DNA of 64,000 nt from Nonomuraea indica. GTDB lineage: Bacteria > Actinomycetota > Actinomycetes > Streptosporangiales > Streptosporangiaceae. Positions within the stretch are counted from its first letter, which is position 1. Each line of letters opens with the position of its first letter. This document shows, piece after piece, positions 18,771 to 26,222 of the stretch. The translations under genes were made by a program, and so were the position numbers. Below the pieces are notes generated by a model. The model was not told the DNA's origin, did not search any database, and worked only from the letters and a program-made list of their open reading frames with translations. The DNA is taken from the NCBI RefSeq assembly GCF_002850745.1, contig NZ_KZ559471.1, forward strand, positions 62,001 through 126,000, read 5' to 3'.

Positions 18771-19648
18771 TGCTCGATCCCTTCCAGGCACTCGCCTGGT
18801 TCGCGGGCGTGCACGTGCCCGAGGCCGACGTGTCCAACCTGCGCGCCCGCGCCCGGGACCTGCGCGCGCTCGCCGGCGACATCGACGAGATCGCCCGCGG
18901 CGTCCGGGAGGCGATCGAGGCGGCGCTGCGGAAGAACGACAGCCGCAACGTGGAGCGCTTCGCCGCCCTGTGGGCGGCCGAGCTCGGCCCCCGCTACGCC
19001 AACATGCGCGCCGCGCTGACCGAGCTGGCCGAGGGCTGCGAGGAGTACGCGGACATCGTCGACGAGCACCGCGAGCAGCTCAAGATCATCGGAACGCAGC
19101 TCGCCGCGATGGCGTTCACCCTGCTGTTCGGCTACCTCTACCCGGCGGCCAGGGTCGCCGCCGAGGCGGTGTTCAAGTGGCTGGTGGCCCGGGCCAGGCT
19201 GGAAAAGACGATCTTCCAGAAGGTGACGCAGGCGGTTCTCACCCGGCGGATCGGCAGGTTCGACGTCGGCACGTACGTGGTGCGCGAGGGGCTCGACGCG
19301 CTGGCGGACTCGGTCGTGTGGGCCGTCGGGAAGACGGCGGTGCACGCAGCCAGCTCGGCCGCCTCGGGCCAGGACATGGGCAACCTCTGGGCGTACGCGG
19401 GCAAGCACTTCGTCGCCGAGATGGCCTACAACGGCGGCATCAAGGGCCTGCGGGACGTGCGCAAGGTCATGCCGGCCACGAGGTTCACCGAGACCATGCT
19501 CGGCACCGGCCCGATGGGCACCTTCTTCCGCCGCACCACGTCCGCCTCCGTCCTGTACGCGCTGGTCGCAAGCGGGGAGATGAGCGACGAGGGCACCCTG
19601 CGCTCCGCCCTCGCCCACGGCCCCCGCGCGTTCCTGCTGCGCCGCTAG
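18770..19648 (+). CDS. WXG100-like/CpnT-N-like protein with hydrophobic middle
   Basis: 292 aa from ATG 18770, overlapping the upstream stop. Residues about 15-105 are long helices with RARARDLRALAGDIDEIARGV and LTELAEGCEEYADIVDEHREQL, like the helical WXG100-like N-terminal domain of CpnT-type secreted effectors. A hydrophobic stretch follows (about 105-145, AAMAFTLLFGYLYPAARVAAEAVF). The C-terminal ~140 residues match no toxin or enzyme I recognise and end in AFLLRR. With the preceding gene it looks like a two-protein type VII substrate pair or an immunity/effector scaffold lacking its toxin tip. Confidence 0.72.
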   Translation: MLDPFQALAWFAGVHVPEADVSNLRARARDLRALAGDIDEIARGVREAIEAALRKNDSRNVERFAALWAAELGPRYANMRAALTELAEGCEEYADIVDEHREQLKIIGTQLAAMAFTLLFGYLYPAARVAAEAVFKWLVARARLEKTIFQKVTQAVLTRRIGRFDVGTYVVREGLDALADSVVWAVGKTAVHAASSAASGQDMGNLWAYAGKHFVAEMAYNGGIKGLRDVRKVMPATRFTETMLGTGPMGTFFRRTTSASVLYALVASGEMSDEGTLRSALAHGPRAFLLRR

Positions 19649-19868
19649 GCCGGCGCCCGGACGGCGCGAGGGCGGCGGGGACGCATGGAACACGCACGGG
19701 CGGGAACGCGCCGGGCACACGGGCGGCGCGGACCTCTCGCACACAGGACGACACGGAAGCGCCGGACACACGGCGGCGTGGACCCCCGGGACACGACGGC
19801 GGGACGGCGGGACGGCCACATCGGCGGCCACATCGGCGGGGACGCCGGACACACGGAAGGGAGCAGTC
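19649..19868. other. Low-complexity spacer with degenerate CACACGG-type repeats
   Basis: Roughly 220 bp made of imperfect repeats such as GGACACACGG, CGGGACGGCGGGACG and a tandem GGCCACATCGGC pair at about 19816-19840. A long plus frame crosses it but has an Arg/His/Gly-rich composition unlike real proteins and runs out of frame into the YbaB gene. AAGGGAG just before 19869 is the ribosome-binding site of that gene. Confidence 0.6.
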
Positions 19869-20189
19869 ATGACCACACCGCGCAGCGGCGACCCGGAGAT
19901 CGACCGCATGCTCGCCCAGCTCGCCGAGCAGACGGAGCTGTTGGAGGAGGTCGGCCGCAGTCTTGAGGCGGCGCGGGGGCACGGTGCGGCGGCGGACGGT
20001 CTGGTGGAGGTGGAGGTGCTGGCCAGCGGCGGGCTCGCCGCCCTGCGCATCGCCCCGCGCGCCATGCGGCTCGGCTCCGAGGAACTGGCCGAGGCGATCA
20101 TGGAGGCGGCCCGGCGGGCCGAGGAGGACGTCACCGGCCAGACGTTCGCCGCCACCCGGCGGCTTCTCTCCGAACCGGAGGGCCGCTGA
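19869..20189 (+). CDS. YbaB/EbfC family nucleoid-associated protein
   Basis: 106 aa, with AAGGGAG six bases before ATG 19869. The start helix (PEIDRMLAQLAEQTELLEEV) and the central beta-hairpin (VEVEVLASGGLAALRIAPRAM) followed by the EELAEAIMEAARRAEEDV helix are the YbaB/EbfC fold, which forms tweezer-like dimers binding DNA. Unlike the recR-linked copy, this one follows type VII-like genes, an arrangement seen in many actinomycetes, where such paralogues probably serve a local regulatory role. Confidence 0.85.
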   Translation: MTTPRSGDPEIDRMLAQLAEQTELLEEVGRSLEAARGHGAAADGLVEVEVLASGGLAALRIAPRAMRLGSEELAEAIMEAARRAEEDVTGQTFAATRRLLSEPEGR

Positions 20190-20314
20190 CCCGCCGATCT
20201 CCACGCGTCGGGCGCAACCCGCGGCCGACACGAGGAAACCGCCGGGAAGGCCGGTTTCGCGTCACGCGCGGGACCATGCGAAGCTGTGGATGTCCCCAAC
20301 CCCAGGAGGTCCTC

Positions 20315-20515
20315 ATGGCCGAAACACCGGAGCCGGAAGTCAGCGAAACTCCCGAGGACGAGATGAAGCGCAAGTTCCGCGAGGCGCTGGAGCGCAAGCG
20401 CGGCCAGCAGGCCGGCGCGGGCGCGGGTGGCAGGGGCGCCGACGCGTCGAAGATCCACGGGGCGCACGGTCCCGCCGCGAGCAAGCGCTCCTTCCGGCGC
20501 AAGAGCGGTGGATGA
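20315..20515 (+). CDS. DUF5302 small protein
   Basis: 66 aa from ATG 20315, preceded by a strong AGGAGG at 20304-20309. The core EDEMKRKFREALERKR followed by a Gly-rich linker and the end IHGAHGPAASKRSFRRKSGG is the hallmark of the DUF5302 family of actinobacteria. It is highly basic and has no signal peptide. Function is unknown; the charge suggests nucleic-acid or ribosome association. It is followed directly by a strong terminator, so transcription ends here. Confidence 0.85.
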   Translation: MAETPEPEVSETPEDEMKRKFREALERKRGQQAGAGAGGRGADASKIHGAHGPAASKRSFRRKSGG

Positions 20516-20531
20516 GGCAGCACCACACCCA

Positions 20532-20559
20532 GGGGCACGGCATGCCGTGCCCCTTTTTT
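20532..20559 (+). terminator. Strong Rho-independent terminator
   Basis: A perfect 11-bp stem, GGGGCACGGCA at 20532-20542 with TGCCGTGCCCC at 20543-20553, is followed by six Ts. Because the inverted repeat is directly adjacent, the loop forms by opening the central pairs. It ends the DUF5302 transcript before the riboswitch leader. Confidence 0.93.
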
Positions 20560-20640
20560 CTTTGCCGTCATAGGTAGATCTTCGCCCGATTCATGGGGTT
20601 TCCTTTGCCCTTGTCCGATTTGCGCGCTAGAGTCGAGCGC

Positions 20641-20815
20641 GTTACCGGCCAGCGACCTAGCCCTTCACCAGGAAGAGGCGGCTGACCGGCGCCGAATCCC
20701 GCGCCAGCGGGAACCGGGGACCCATCTCCTGGGGTGAATCCGACCAGCCGTGTCGGTAGGGCATCTCCACGCCCGAACCCGTCAGCTAACCCGGTAGGCG
20801 AGATGGAGAGGACAC
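20641..20815 (+). promoter_or_regulatory. Cyclic di-AMP riboswitch (ydaO-type)
   Basis: The leader holds the conserved blocks of actinomycete ydaO/yuaA riboswitches in order: CGGCGCCGAATCC (about 20687-20699), AACCGGGGACCCA (20712-20724), CTGGGGTGAATCCGA (20729-20743), GTCGGTAGGGC (20752-20762), CGAACCCGTCAGCTAACCC (20774-20792) and GGTAGGCGAGATGGAGA (20793-20809). In Streptomyces and relatives such elements sense c-di-AMP and switch off genes for secreted cell-wall-active proteins. It precedes the exported protein at 20997 by about 180 bp. I rely on remembered block sequences, not on a covariance model. Confidence 0.85.
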
Positions 20816-20996
20816 CTTCCCTGATGCACTACCGCGTATCCCCCCACTGCGTAGCGTCATCCGCCGCCTGCTGAGCGGCCCCCACCACAGACCTTTTCCG
20901 CGCTCCCGCGCGTAGCGACCGTTCGGCCTCTGCCCGGCTACGCCCTGCTGTGCGAGCGCGACTCCCCTGTTGCCCAGTCAAAGGATCTACCGCCCC

Positions 20997-21833
20997 ATGT
21001 CTCCCCGTTTCGGCATGCGTTCCCTCGCCCTGACGGCCGCCTCCGTGGCCGGCGCGCTGACGATCGGCGGCACCGCCGCCCACGCAGACGTTCCCGAGGA
21101 CCAGCAGGTTCTGCTCAAGGGTTCCACCACCGCCTCCTACTTCTGGGACGACGCCTCCGGCCGCGCCGGTGACACCGGCCTGCCGGCCAGCGGCAAGCCC
21201 ATGCAGAAGGGGATGGCCGCCAGCCCGAGCTGGCCGCTGCTGACCGAGGGGTACGTCGTCTACAAGGGCAAGAAGATGCCCTTCTTCGTCGGCGACCGCG
21301 GCCCCGGCGAGCCCTCCAACCGGGGCATCATGCTCGACCTCGACGGCAAGACGTTCGCCGAGCTGACCGGCGGCACCTTCAACGCCAGCACGCTGCACGT
21401 CAACGGCAACGGCGGCATGGGGCACATCAAGATCGAGTACGTCATCACCAAGTGGGGCAAGGGCCCGGGCAAGAAGAACCACCCGGTGCCGTTCGCGACC
21501 CGCGCCTACGCCCGCGTGGACAACAACCCGGCCAAGCCGCCGCAGGTCCTGGCCAAGAAGAAGGCGCCCGCCACGCAGACCGTGTCGGAGAACGCCCAGG
21601 CGGACGAGAAGAAGGCCACCGAGCCCGCCAAGCCCGCCGAGGCCGCCGGCACCGCCGGCAAGACCCTCCGGGTCGCCCCCGCCGCGCAGGTCACCACCTC
21701 CGCGGCCGCCCAGCCGGTGGCCGAGGGCACCGGCGGCGGCACGGCCGGCGTGGTCGCGGCCGTCGCCCTGGTCGCGATCGGCGGCGGCGCCGTCGTGGGC
21801 CGCGACCGCCTCCGCAAGCTGGTCCGCCGCTGA
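20997..21833 (+). CDS. Riboswitch-controlled exported, membrane-anchored protein
   Basis: 278 aa from ATG 20997 (AAAGGA about 11 bp upstream; an in-frame TTG at 20970 is less likely). A Sec signal peptide (MRSLALTAASVAGALTIGG) ends at AHA. The globular domain (about 30-180) contains WDDASGRAGDTGLPASG and VGDRGPGEPSNRGIMLDLDG, which recall a small cell-wall-binding or double-psi barrel-type domain but are not a family I can name surely. An Ala/Lys/Pro-rich linker (about 180-245) leads to a C-terminal TM helix and RDRLRKLVRR, holding the protein at the cell surface. Control by a c-di-AMP riboswitch suggests a cell-envelope role linked to growth or osmotic state. Confidence 0.8.
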   Translation: MSPRFGMRSLALTAASVAGALTIGGTAAHADVPEDQQVLLKGSTTASYFWDDASGRAGDTGLPASGKPMQKGMAASPSWPLLTEGYVVYKGKKMPFFVGDRGPGEPSNRGIMLDLDGKTFAELTGGTFNASTLHVNGNGGMGHIKIEYVITKWGKGPGKKNHPVPFATRAYARVDNNPAKPPQVLAKKKAPATQTVSENAQADEKKATEPAKPAEAAGTAGKTLRVAPAAQVTTSAAAQPVAEGTGGGTAGVVAAVALVAIGGGAVVGRDRLRKLVRR

Positions 21834-21860
21834 TCGGCTCCTCGCAGCAGCGGTCCTCCG

Positions 21861-21891
21861 TGAGGGCGTCCCCGCACCGGGGGCGCCCTCA
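21861..21891 (+). terminator. Possible terminator hairpin without T-run
   Basis: TGAGGGCGTCCCC (21861-21873) pairs with GGGGGCGCCCTCA (21879-21891) in a 13-bp stem with one G-T pair and a 5-nt loop. It lies 27 bp after the stop of the exported protein. No T-tract follows, which is common for actinomycete terminators. Confidence 0.55.
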
Positions 21892-21946
21892 CGCGCGTCC
21901 ACGACCGTGACACCCCGTCCCGGGACCCGTCGCCCCGCGGAGACAC

Positions 21947-22042
21947 CTGAGACGCCGTCCCCCTGAGAGGCCGTCCCCGTGAGAGGCCGTCCCCGTGAGA
22001 GGCCGTCCCCGTGAGAGGCCGTCCCCGTGAGACGCCGTCCCC
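21947..22042. repeat. 16-bp tandem repeat, six units
   Basis: Six head-to-tail units of (C/G)TGAGAGGCCGTCCCC fill 21947-22042; the first and last have GACGCC instead of GAGGCC. They lie between two convergent genes, in no recognised gene. No variable spacers exist. Confidence 0.92.
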
Positions 22043-22069
22043 GCGCCCGGCTGCCCCGCCCGGAGCGGG

Positions 22070-23275
22070 TCAGCCCGGCTCGTCGGGGAGCACCGCCTTC
22101 TCGTCGGGCTTGTAGACCAGCACGTTCTCGATGTACGACTTCACGGCCGCCGGCAGCCCCACGTCGCCGCCCGCCGCCTCCGACAGGTACCACCGGTGGT
22201 CCAGCACCTCGTGGAAGAGCTGGGCGGGCTCCAGCTTGCCGCGCAGCTCTGCGGGCAGCGCCGCCACCGTCGGCTGGAACACCTCGGCCAGCCACCGGTG
22301 CGCCACGATCGCCTCGTCCTCGTGCCGCAGCCCCTTGGCCACCCGGAACCCGTCGAGGTCGTTGAGCAGCCGCCGCGCCTGGTTCTCCTCGACGTCCAGC
22401 CCGGTCAGGCGGAGCAGCCGTCGCTGGTGGTGCCCGGCGTCGACCACCTTGGGCCGGACGATGAGCCGCCCGGTGCCGACCTTGCGCCGCACCATCATCT
22501 CGGCCACGTCGAAGCCCAGCAGGTTGAGCCGCCTGATCCGCTGCTCCACCCGGTGCCAGTCGACCTCCTCGATGATCTCGTCCTGGGTGATCTCGCCCCA
22601 CAGCCGGTGGTAGCGGGTGACGATGTCCTCGGCGGTCTCCATCGGGTCGATCGAGGGGTGCAGCAGCCCACCGGCCTCCAGGTCCAGCATCTCGCCGAAG
22701 ATGTTGGTGTGGGCGTTGTCGATGTCGCCCAGCCGCTGCCCCTCGCTGATCATGGGGTGCATCTCGCCGGTCTCCGCGTCCACCAGGTACGCGGCGAACG
22801 CCCCGGCGTCCCTGCGGAACAGCGTGTTGGACAGCGAGCAGTCACCCCAGTAGAAGCCGTTCAGGTGCAGCCGGACGAGGAGCACGGCCAGGGCGTCCAG
22901 CAGGCGGGTCAGCGTGTCGGGCCGCAGCGTGCCGGACATGACGGCCCGGTAGGGGAGCGAGAACTGCAGGTGCCGGGTGATCAGCGCCGCGTCGAGCCCC
23001 TCCTCCCGGCCGGTGACGTAGGCGACCGGCTCCACGGCCGGCGCGTCCAGCCTGGCCAGGTCCCACAGGAGCTGGTACTCGCGTCTGGCGTACCGCTCGC
23101 TGATCTCCTTGATCGCGTACACCTTGCCGGAGAGCCGGGCGAACCGCACCACGTGCCGGGAGATGCCGCGGGGCAGGTCCACCAGGTGGTGTTGCGGCCA
23201 GTCGGCCAACGGGACGTCCCAGGGCAGGCTGAGGAGATCGGGGTCGCCGAGCGCGCCGGTGATCTGGAGGGGCAT
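22070..23275 (-). CDS. DUF4032 protein with kinase-like N-terminal domain
   Basis: 401 aa from ATG 23275 (MPLQITGALGDPDLLSLPWD); the frame continues to 23314 without a better start. The N-terminal ~220 residues resemble a lipopolysaccharide-kinase/Rio-like fold: VYAIKEISERYARREY has a Lys and Glu in suitable positions, and GFYWGDCSLSNTLF matches the catalytic-loop pattern D-x4-N, with LVDAETGE as the DFG-like position. The C-terminal ~165 residues are the DUF4032 domain. Function is unknown, but phosphotransfer is a reasonable inference. It stands alone, divergent from the DUF885 gene with only 22 bp between starts, so the two promoters overlap. Confidence 0.85.
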   Translation of the reverse strand: MPLQITGALGDPDLLSLPWDVPLADWPQHHLVDLPRGISRHVVRFARLSGKVYAIKEISERYARREYQLLWDLARLDAPAVEPVAYVTGREEGLDAALITRHLQFSLPYRAVMSGTLRPDTLTRLLDALAVLLVRLHLNGFYWGDCSLSNTLFRRDAGAFAAYLVDAETGEMHPMISEGQRLGDIDNAHTNIFGEMLDLEAGGLLHPSIDPMETAEDIVTRYHRLWGEITQDEIIEEVDWHRVEQRIRRLNLLGFDVAEMMVRRKVGTGRLIVRPKVVDAGHHQRRLLRLTGLDVEENQARRLLNDLDGFRVAKGLRHEDEAIVAHRWLAEVFQPTVAALPAELRGKLEPAQLFHEVLDHRWYLSEAAGGDVGLPAAVKSYIENVLVYKPDEKAVLPDEPG

Positions 23276-23297
23276 GCCCTCAGGATAGGGTGCGGCG

Positions 23298-24869
23298 GTG
23301 GACGAGTTTCTCACCTGGTACTTTTCCGGACACCCCGTTACTGCCAGCCTGCTCGGAGCGGACGGCTACGACCGCACGCTCGGCGACTTCTCCGCCACCG
23401 CCTTCGCCGCCAGGACCGGTGAGCAGGAGCGCTGGCTCGAGCGGCTCTCCCGGCTGGAGACCCCCACGCCGGACGACGCGATCGACAGGGACCTCGTGCT
23501 GGCACAGCTGCGGGGCTGGCTGGCGCTCGCGTCCTGGCCCGAATGGCGCCGCGACCCGGCCGCCTACCTCTCACCGATCTTCGCGGCCATGTTCACGCCG
23601 TTCCAGCAGCGGCTCAAGCCGGAGCCGGAGCTGGTGGACGCCGCGATCTCCCGGCTGGCCGAGGTGCCCGGCGTGCTCGCCGCCTGCCGCGCCAACCTCG
23701 ACCCTGACCTCGCCGCGCCGCTGCTCGTCGAGCGCGGGCTCGGCCAGGCCCGCACCGGCCGGCAGTTCCTCACCGTGACGGTGCCGTCGATGGTGCGTGA
23801 CGAGGGCCTGCGCGCCAAGCTGGCCGCGGCGGCCGAGCCCGCCGGCCGCGCCTTCGACGAGCTGGTCACGTTCCTGGAGGGCTTCCGGTGCGGCGGCACC
23901 TGGCGGATGGGGGAGGGCCTCTACTCCACCCTGCTGCGCGAGCGCGAGCTGCTCGGCTACGGCGCCGCCGAGCTGCACGAGAAGGGCAAGGCCGCCTGGG
24001 CCGCGCTGGACGAGCGCATGAGCGAGGTCGCCGTGCGCGTCAACGGCGGCCGCGACTGGCGGGCGGCGATGGAGTCGCTGATGGACGACCATCCGCCGAC
24101 GCTGGCGGCGATGCGCGAGGAGTACGAGGCCGAGACGCTGCGCGCCCGTGACTTCGTCCGCGACCGCGACCTGGTCACCTTCCCCGAGGGTGACGAGTGC
24201 CTGGTGCTGCCGTCGGCGGAGTACGTCAGGCCGATCCTGGCCGTGGCCCACTACCTGGCGCCGCCGCCGCTGACCAGCTCGCGCACCGGCGTCTTCTTCG
24301 TGCCGTACACGCCGGACGGCTTCACCGAGGAGCAGGTGCGCCAGCGCCTGCGGACCAACTCCCGCGCCCAGATGCCGTCGATCGCCGTGCACGAGGCCTA
24401 CCCCGGCCACCACTGGCACCTGTCGCACATGGCGGGCAACCCGCGGACCGTGCGCAAGGTGTTCCGCACGCCGTACTTCACCGAGGGCTGGGCCCTCTAC
24501 GTCGAGAAGATGCTGCACGAGCAGGGCTACTTCGACACCCCGGCCACCGAGCTGGCCCACCTCGACTGCCGGATCTTCCGGGCCGCCCGGATGGTCGTGG
24601 ACACGGCGCTGCACTGCGACGACCTGCCGATCGAGGAGGCCGAGCGGTTCATGGCCACCAAGGCGTCGCTGACGCCGGGCACGGCCAAGGGCGAGGTGAA
24701 CCGCTACTGCGCCTGGCCCACCCAGGCCCCGTCCTATCTGACGGGGGCCATCGAGATCGACCGGATCAGGGAGTCGTACGGCGGGTCGCTGAAGTCGTTC
24801 CACGACCTGATCGCCGGCTCCGGCGGCCTCCCGCTCGGCCTGGCCGAGCAGGCGGTCACGGGCGCGTAG
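23298..24869 (+). CDS. DUF885 family zinc metallopeptidase-like protein
   Basis: 523 aa from GTG 23298. The conserved DUF885 signature HEAYPGHHWHLSHM lies at about residues 365-378: HE...H provides likely zinc ligands and a catalytic Glu, with a further Glu in TEGWALYVEKML near residue 398. No signal peptide is present. Members are predicted intracellular carboxypeptidase- or dipeptidase-like enzymes. The preceding QMPSIAVHE and the later TPGTAKGEVNRYCAWPTQ are also family-typical. The start is 22 bp from the divergent DUF4032 start, so at least one transcript is likely leaderless or has its promoter inside the neighbour. Confidence 0.9.
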   Translation: MDEFLTWYFSGHPVTASLLGADGYDRTLGDFSATAFAARTGEQERWLERLSRLETPTPDDAIDRDLVLAQLRGWLALASWPEWRRDPAAYLSPIFAAMFTPFQQRLKPEPELVDAAISRLAEVPGVLAACRANLDPDLAAPLLVERGLGQARTGRQFLTVTVPSMVRDEGLRAKLAAAAEPAGRAFDELVTFLEGFRCGGTWRMGEGLYSTLLRERELLGYGAAELHEKGKAAWAALDERMSEVAVRVNGGRDWRAAMESLMDDHPPTLAAMREEYEAETLRARDFVRDRDLVTFPEGDECLVLPSAEYVRPILAVAHYLAPPPLTSSRTGVFFVPYTPDGFTEEQVRQRLRTNSRAQMPSIAVHEAYPGHHWHLSHMAGNPRTVRKVFRTPYFTEGWALYVEKMLHEQGYFDTPATELAHLDCRIFRAARMVVDTALHCDDLPIEEAERFMATKASLTPGTAKGEVNRYCAWPTQAPSYLTGAIEIDRIRESYGGSLKSFHDLIAGSGGLPLGLAEQAVTGA

Positions 24870-24873
24870 CGGG

Positions 24874-25515
24874 TCAGGACGGGGGCCGGCGGGGGAACAC
24901 GGGCGGGTTGAGCGCCCGCTCGACCACCGCGTCGAGCTGCTCGCCGGTGAGGACGGTGGGCGTGCCCACGCCGAGCCCCCGCACGTAGACCTCGCACAGC
25001 CACTCCAGCAGGCGGGTGGCCTCGAACGCCTCCTCCAGCGTGGCGCCGACGGTCACCCCGCCGTGGTTGGCCATCAGCGCGGCCTTGCGGCCCTCCATCG
25101 CCTGCCGGACGTTCGCCGCGAGCTCGGGCGTGCCGTACGTCGCGTACGGGGCCACCCGGACCGCCCCGCCGAGCAGCAGCGCGTTGTAGTGGACGGGCGG
25201 CAGCTCGGTCATCGTGGTCGCCACCACCGTGCCGAACACCGCGTGCGTGTGCACCACCGCCCCCGCGCCGGTCGCCGCGTAGACCGCCAGGTGCATGGGG
25301 GTCTCCGAGGACGGCTGCAGCTCGCCCTCGACCAGGTGGCCCTCGACGTCCACGACCGGGCACATCTCCGGGGTGAGCCGGTCGAGCGCCGCGCCCGCCG
25401 GCGTGACGGCGACGAGGTCGCCCTCGCGCACGCTCAGGTTGCCGGAGCTGCCGATCACCAGGCCCAGCTCGACGGCGCGCCTGCCGTAGGCGCACAACTG
25501 CTCGCGGAGGCTCAT
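24874..25515 (-). CDS. Class II aldolase/adducin family protein (fuculose-phosphate aldolase-like)
   Basis: 213 aa from ATG 25515 (MSLREQLCAYGRRAVELGL). GSSGNLSVREGD holds the phosphate-binding loop. PSSETPMHLAVY carries the Glu that acts as acid/base, VVHTHAVFGTVV gives two zinc-binding His and ANHG a third. These enzymes cleave sugar phosphates such as L-fuculose- or ribulose-type 1-phosphates to dihydroxyacetone phosphate plus an aldehyde. It converges with the DUF885 gene and lies downstream of the TetR gene on the same strand (55-bp gap). With the nearby PfkB kinase it could form a short sugar-degradation route: the kinase makes a substrate, the aldolase splits it. That link is inferred. 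Confidence 0.9.
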   Translation of the reverse strand: MSLREQLCAYGRRAVELGLVIGSSGNLSVREGDLVAVTPAGAALDRLTPEMCPVVDVEGHLVEGELQPSSETPMHLAVYAATGAGAVVHTHAVFGTVVATTMTELPPVHYNALLLGGAVRVAPYATYGTPELAANVRQAMEGRKAALMANHGGVTVGATLEEAFEATRLLEWLCEVYVRGLGVGTPTVLTGEQLDAVVERALNPPVFPRRPPS

Positions 25516-25570
25516 GAGCGGCAATGTAGTCGGTCGTCCGAAATGCTTCAACGCCCGGCCGGCTGCCGGG

Positions 25571-26155
25571 CTAGAGGCGGTCGAGCTGGGCGAGCATGAT
25601 GCGCTCCAGGTCCACCCGCCGGAGCCGGCCCGGGTAGAGCAGCAGGTGCAGGCTGAGCCCGTCGACCAGGGCGAGCAGGTGCTCGGTCACGTCGTCCAGG
25701 CTGTCGTCGCCGCGCAGCTCGCCCGCCGCGCGCGCCTCGGCCAGCAGCCCGCGCACGACGGCGCGCAGCTCATCGGCCTCGGTGCGCTGCACCTCGGCCA
25801 GCCGTTCGGAGGCCAGGCTGCGGCTCCAGAAGCTCACCTCCAGGCGCGTCTCCTGGGTGCGCTCGGCGTCGAGCGGCAGGTTGTCCAGCAGCAGTTCGCG
25901 CAGGGCGGCCAGCCCGCCGGCGCCCTCGACCTTGCGGGCCAGCCGCTCGCGGATGCGCCGGTGGGACTGGCGCAGCGCCGACAGCAGGATCTCGTCCTTG
26001 TCGGCGAAGTAGTGGGCGAGCACGCCGTTGGAGTAGCCCGCCTCCTTGGCGATGGCGCGGGTGGTGGCGGCGTCGATGCCGTCTCTGACGATCACCCGGT
26101 GGGCCGCCGACAGCAGCTCGCGGCGGCGCTCGTCATGGTCGACGATCTTGGGCAT
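25571..26155 (-). CDS. TetR family transcriptional regulator
   Basis: 194 aa. The N-terminal helix-turn-helix is clear: RRRELLSAAHRVIVRDG, then ATTRAIAKEAGYSNGVLAHYFADKDEIL (BetI/AcrR-type). The C-terminal ligand domain (about 70-190) is helical with a TetR_C-like end. It is divergently transcribed from the PfkB kinase with 67 bp between starts, so it most likely represses both itself and the kinase/aminotransferase operon, and its effector may be a metabolite of that pathway. The aldolase gene follows on the same strand. Confidence 0.92.
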   Translation of the reverse strand: MPKIVDHDERRRELLSAAHRVIVRDGIDAATTRAIAKEAGYSNGVLAHYFADKDEILLSALRQSHRRIRERLARKVEGAGGLAALRELLLDNLPLDAERTQETRLEVSFWSRSLASERLAEVQRTEADELRAVVRGLLAEARAAGELRGDDSLDDVTEHLLALVDGLSLHLLLYPGRLRRVDLERIMLAQLDRL

Positions 26156-26187
26156 GGCGCTCCCTCCGTGGTGCTCCTCCCAGCATA

Positions 26188-26218
26188 TTGACTTTTTATT
26201 CGGACGTCTGTCTATTTA
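26188..26218 (+). promoter_or_regulatory. Promoter for the kinase/aminotransferase operon, apparently leaderless
   Basis: A TTGACT -35 at 26188-26193 and a -10 of TCTATT or TATTTA at 26211-26218 (spacer 17-19) lie in an unusually A+T-rich patch. The ATG of the kinase is at 26223, so the transcript start would fall on or within a few bases of the start codon, and no Shine-Dalgarno sequence is present. GGACGTCT within the spacer is a near-palindrome that the TetR protein could bind. Confidence 0.55.
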
Positions 26219-26222
26219 GACC

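Noticed and set aside
19685..19966. Plus-strand frame across the CACACGG repeats
   Set aside because: Composition follows the repeats, and it runs out of frame over the well-supported YbaB gene.
21947..22042. Regular repeats that could be taken for a CRISPR array
   Set aside because: The 16-bp units are directly adjacent with no spacers, and no cas genes are in the window.
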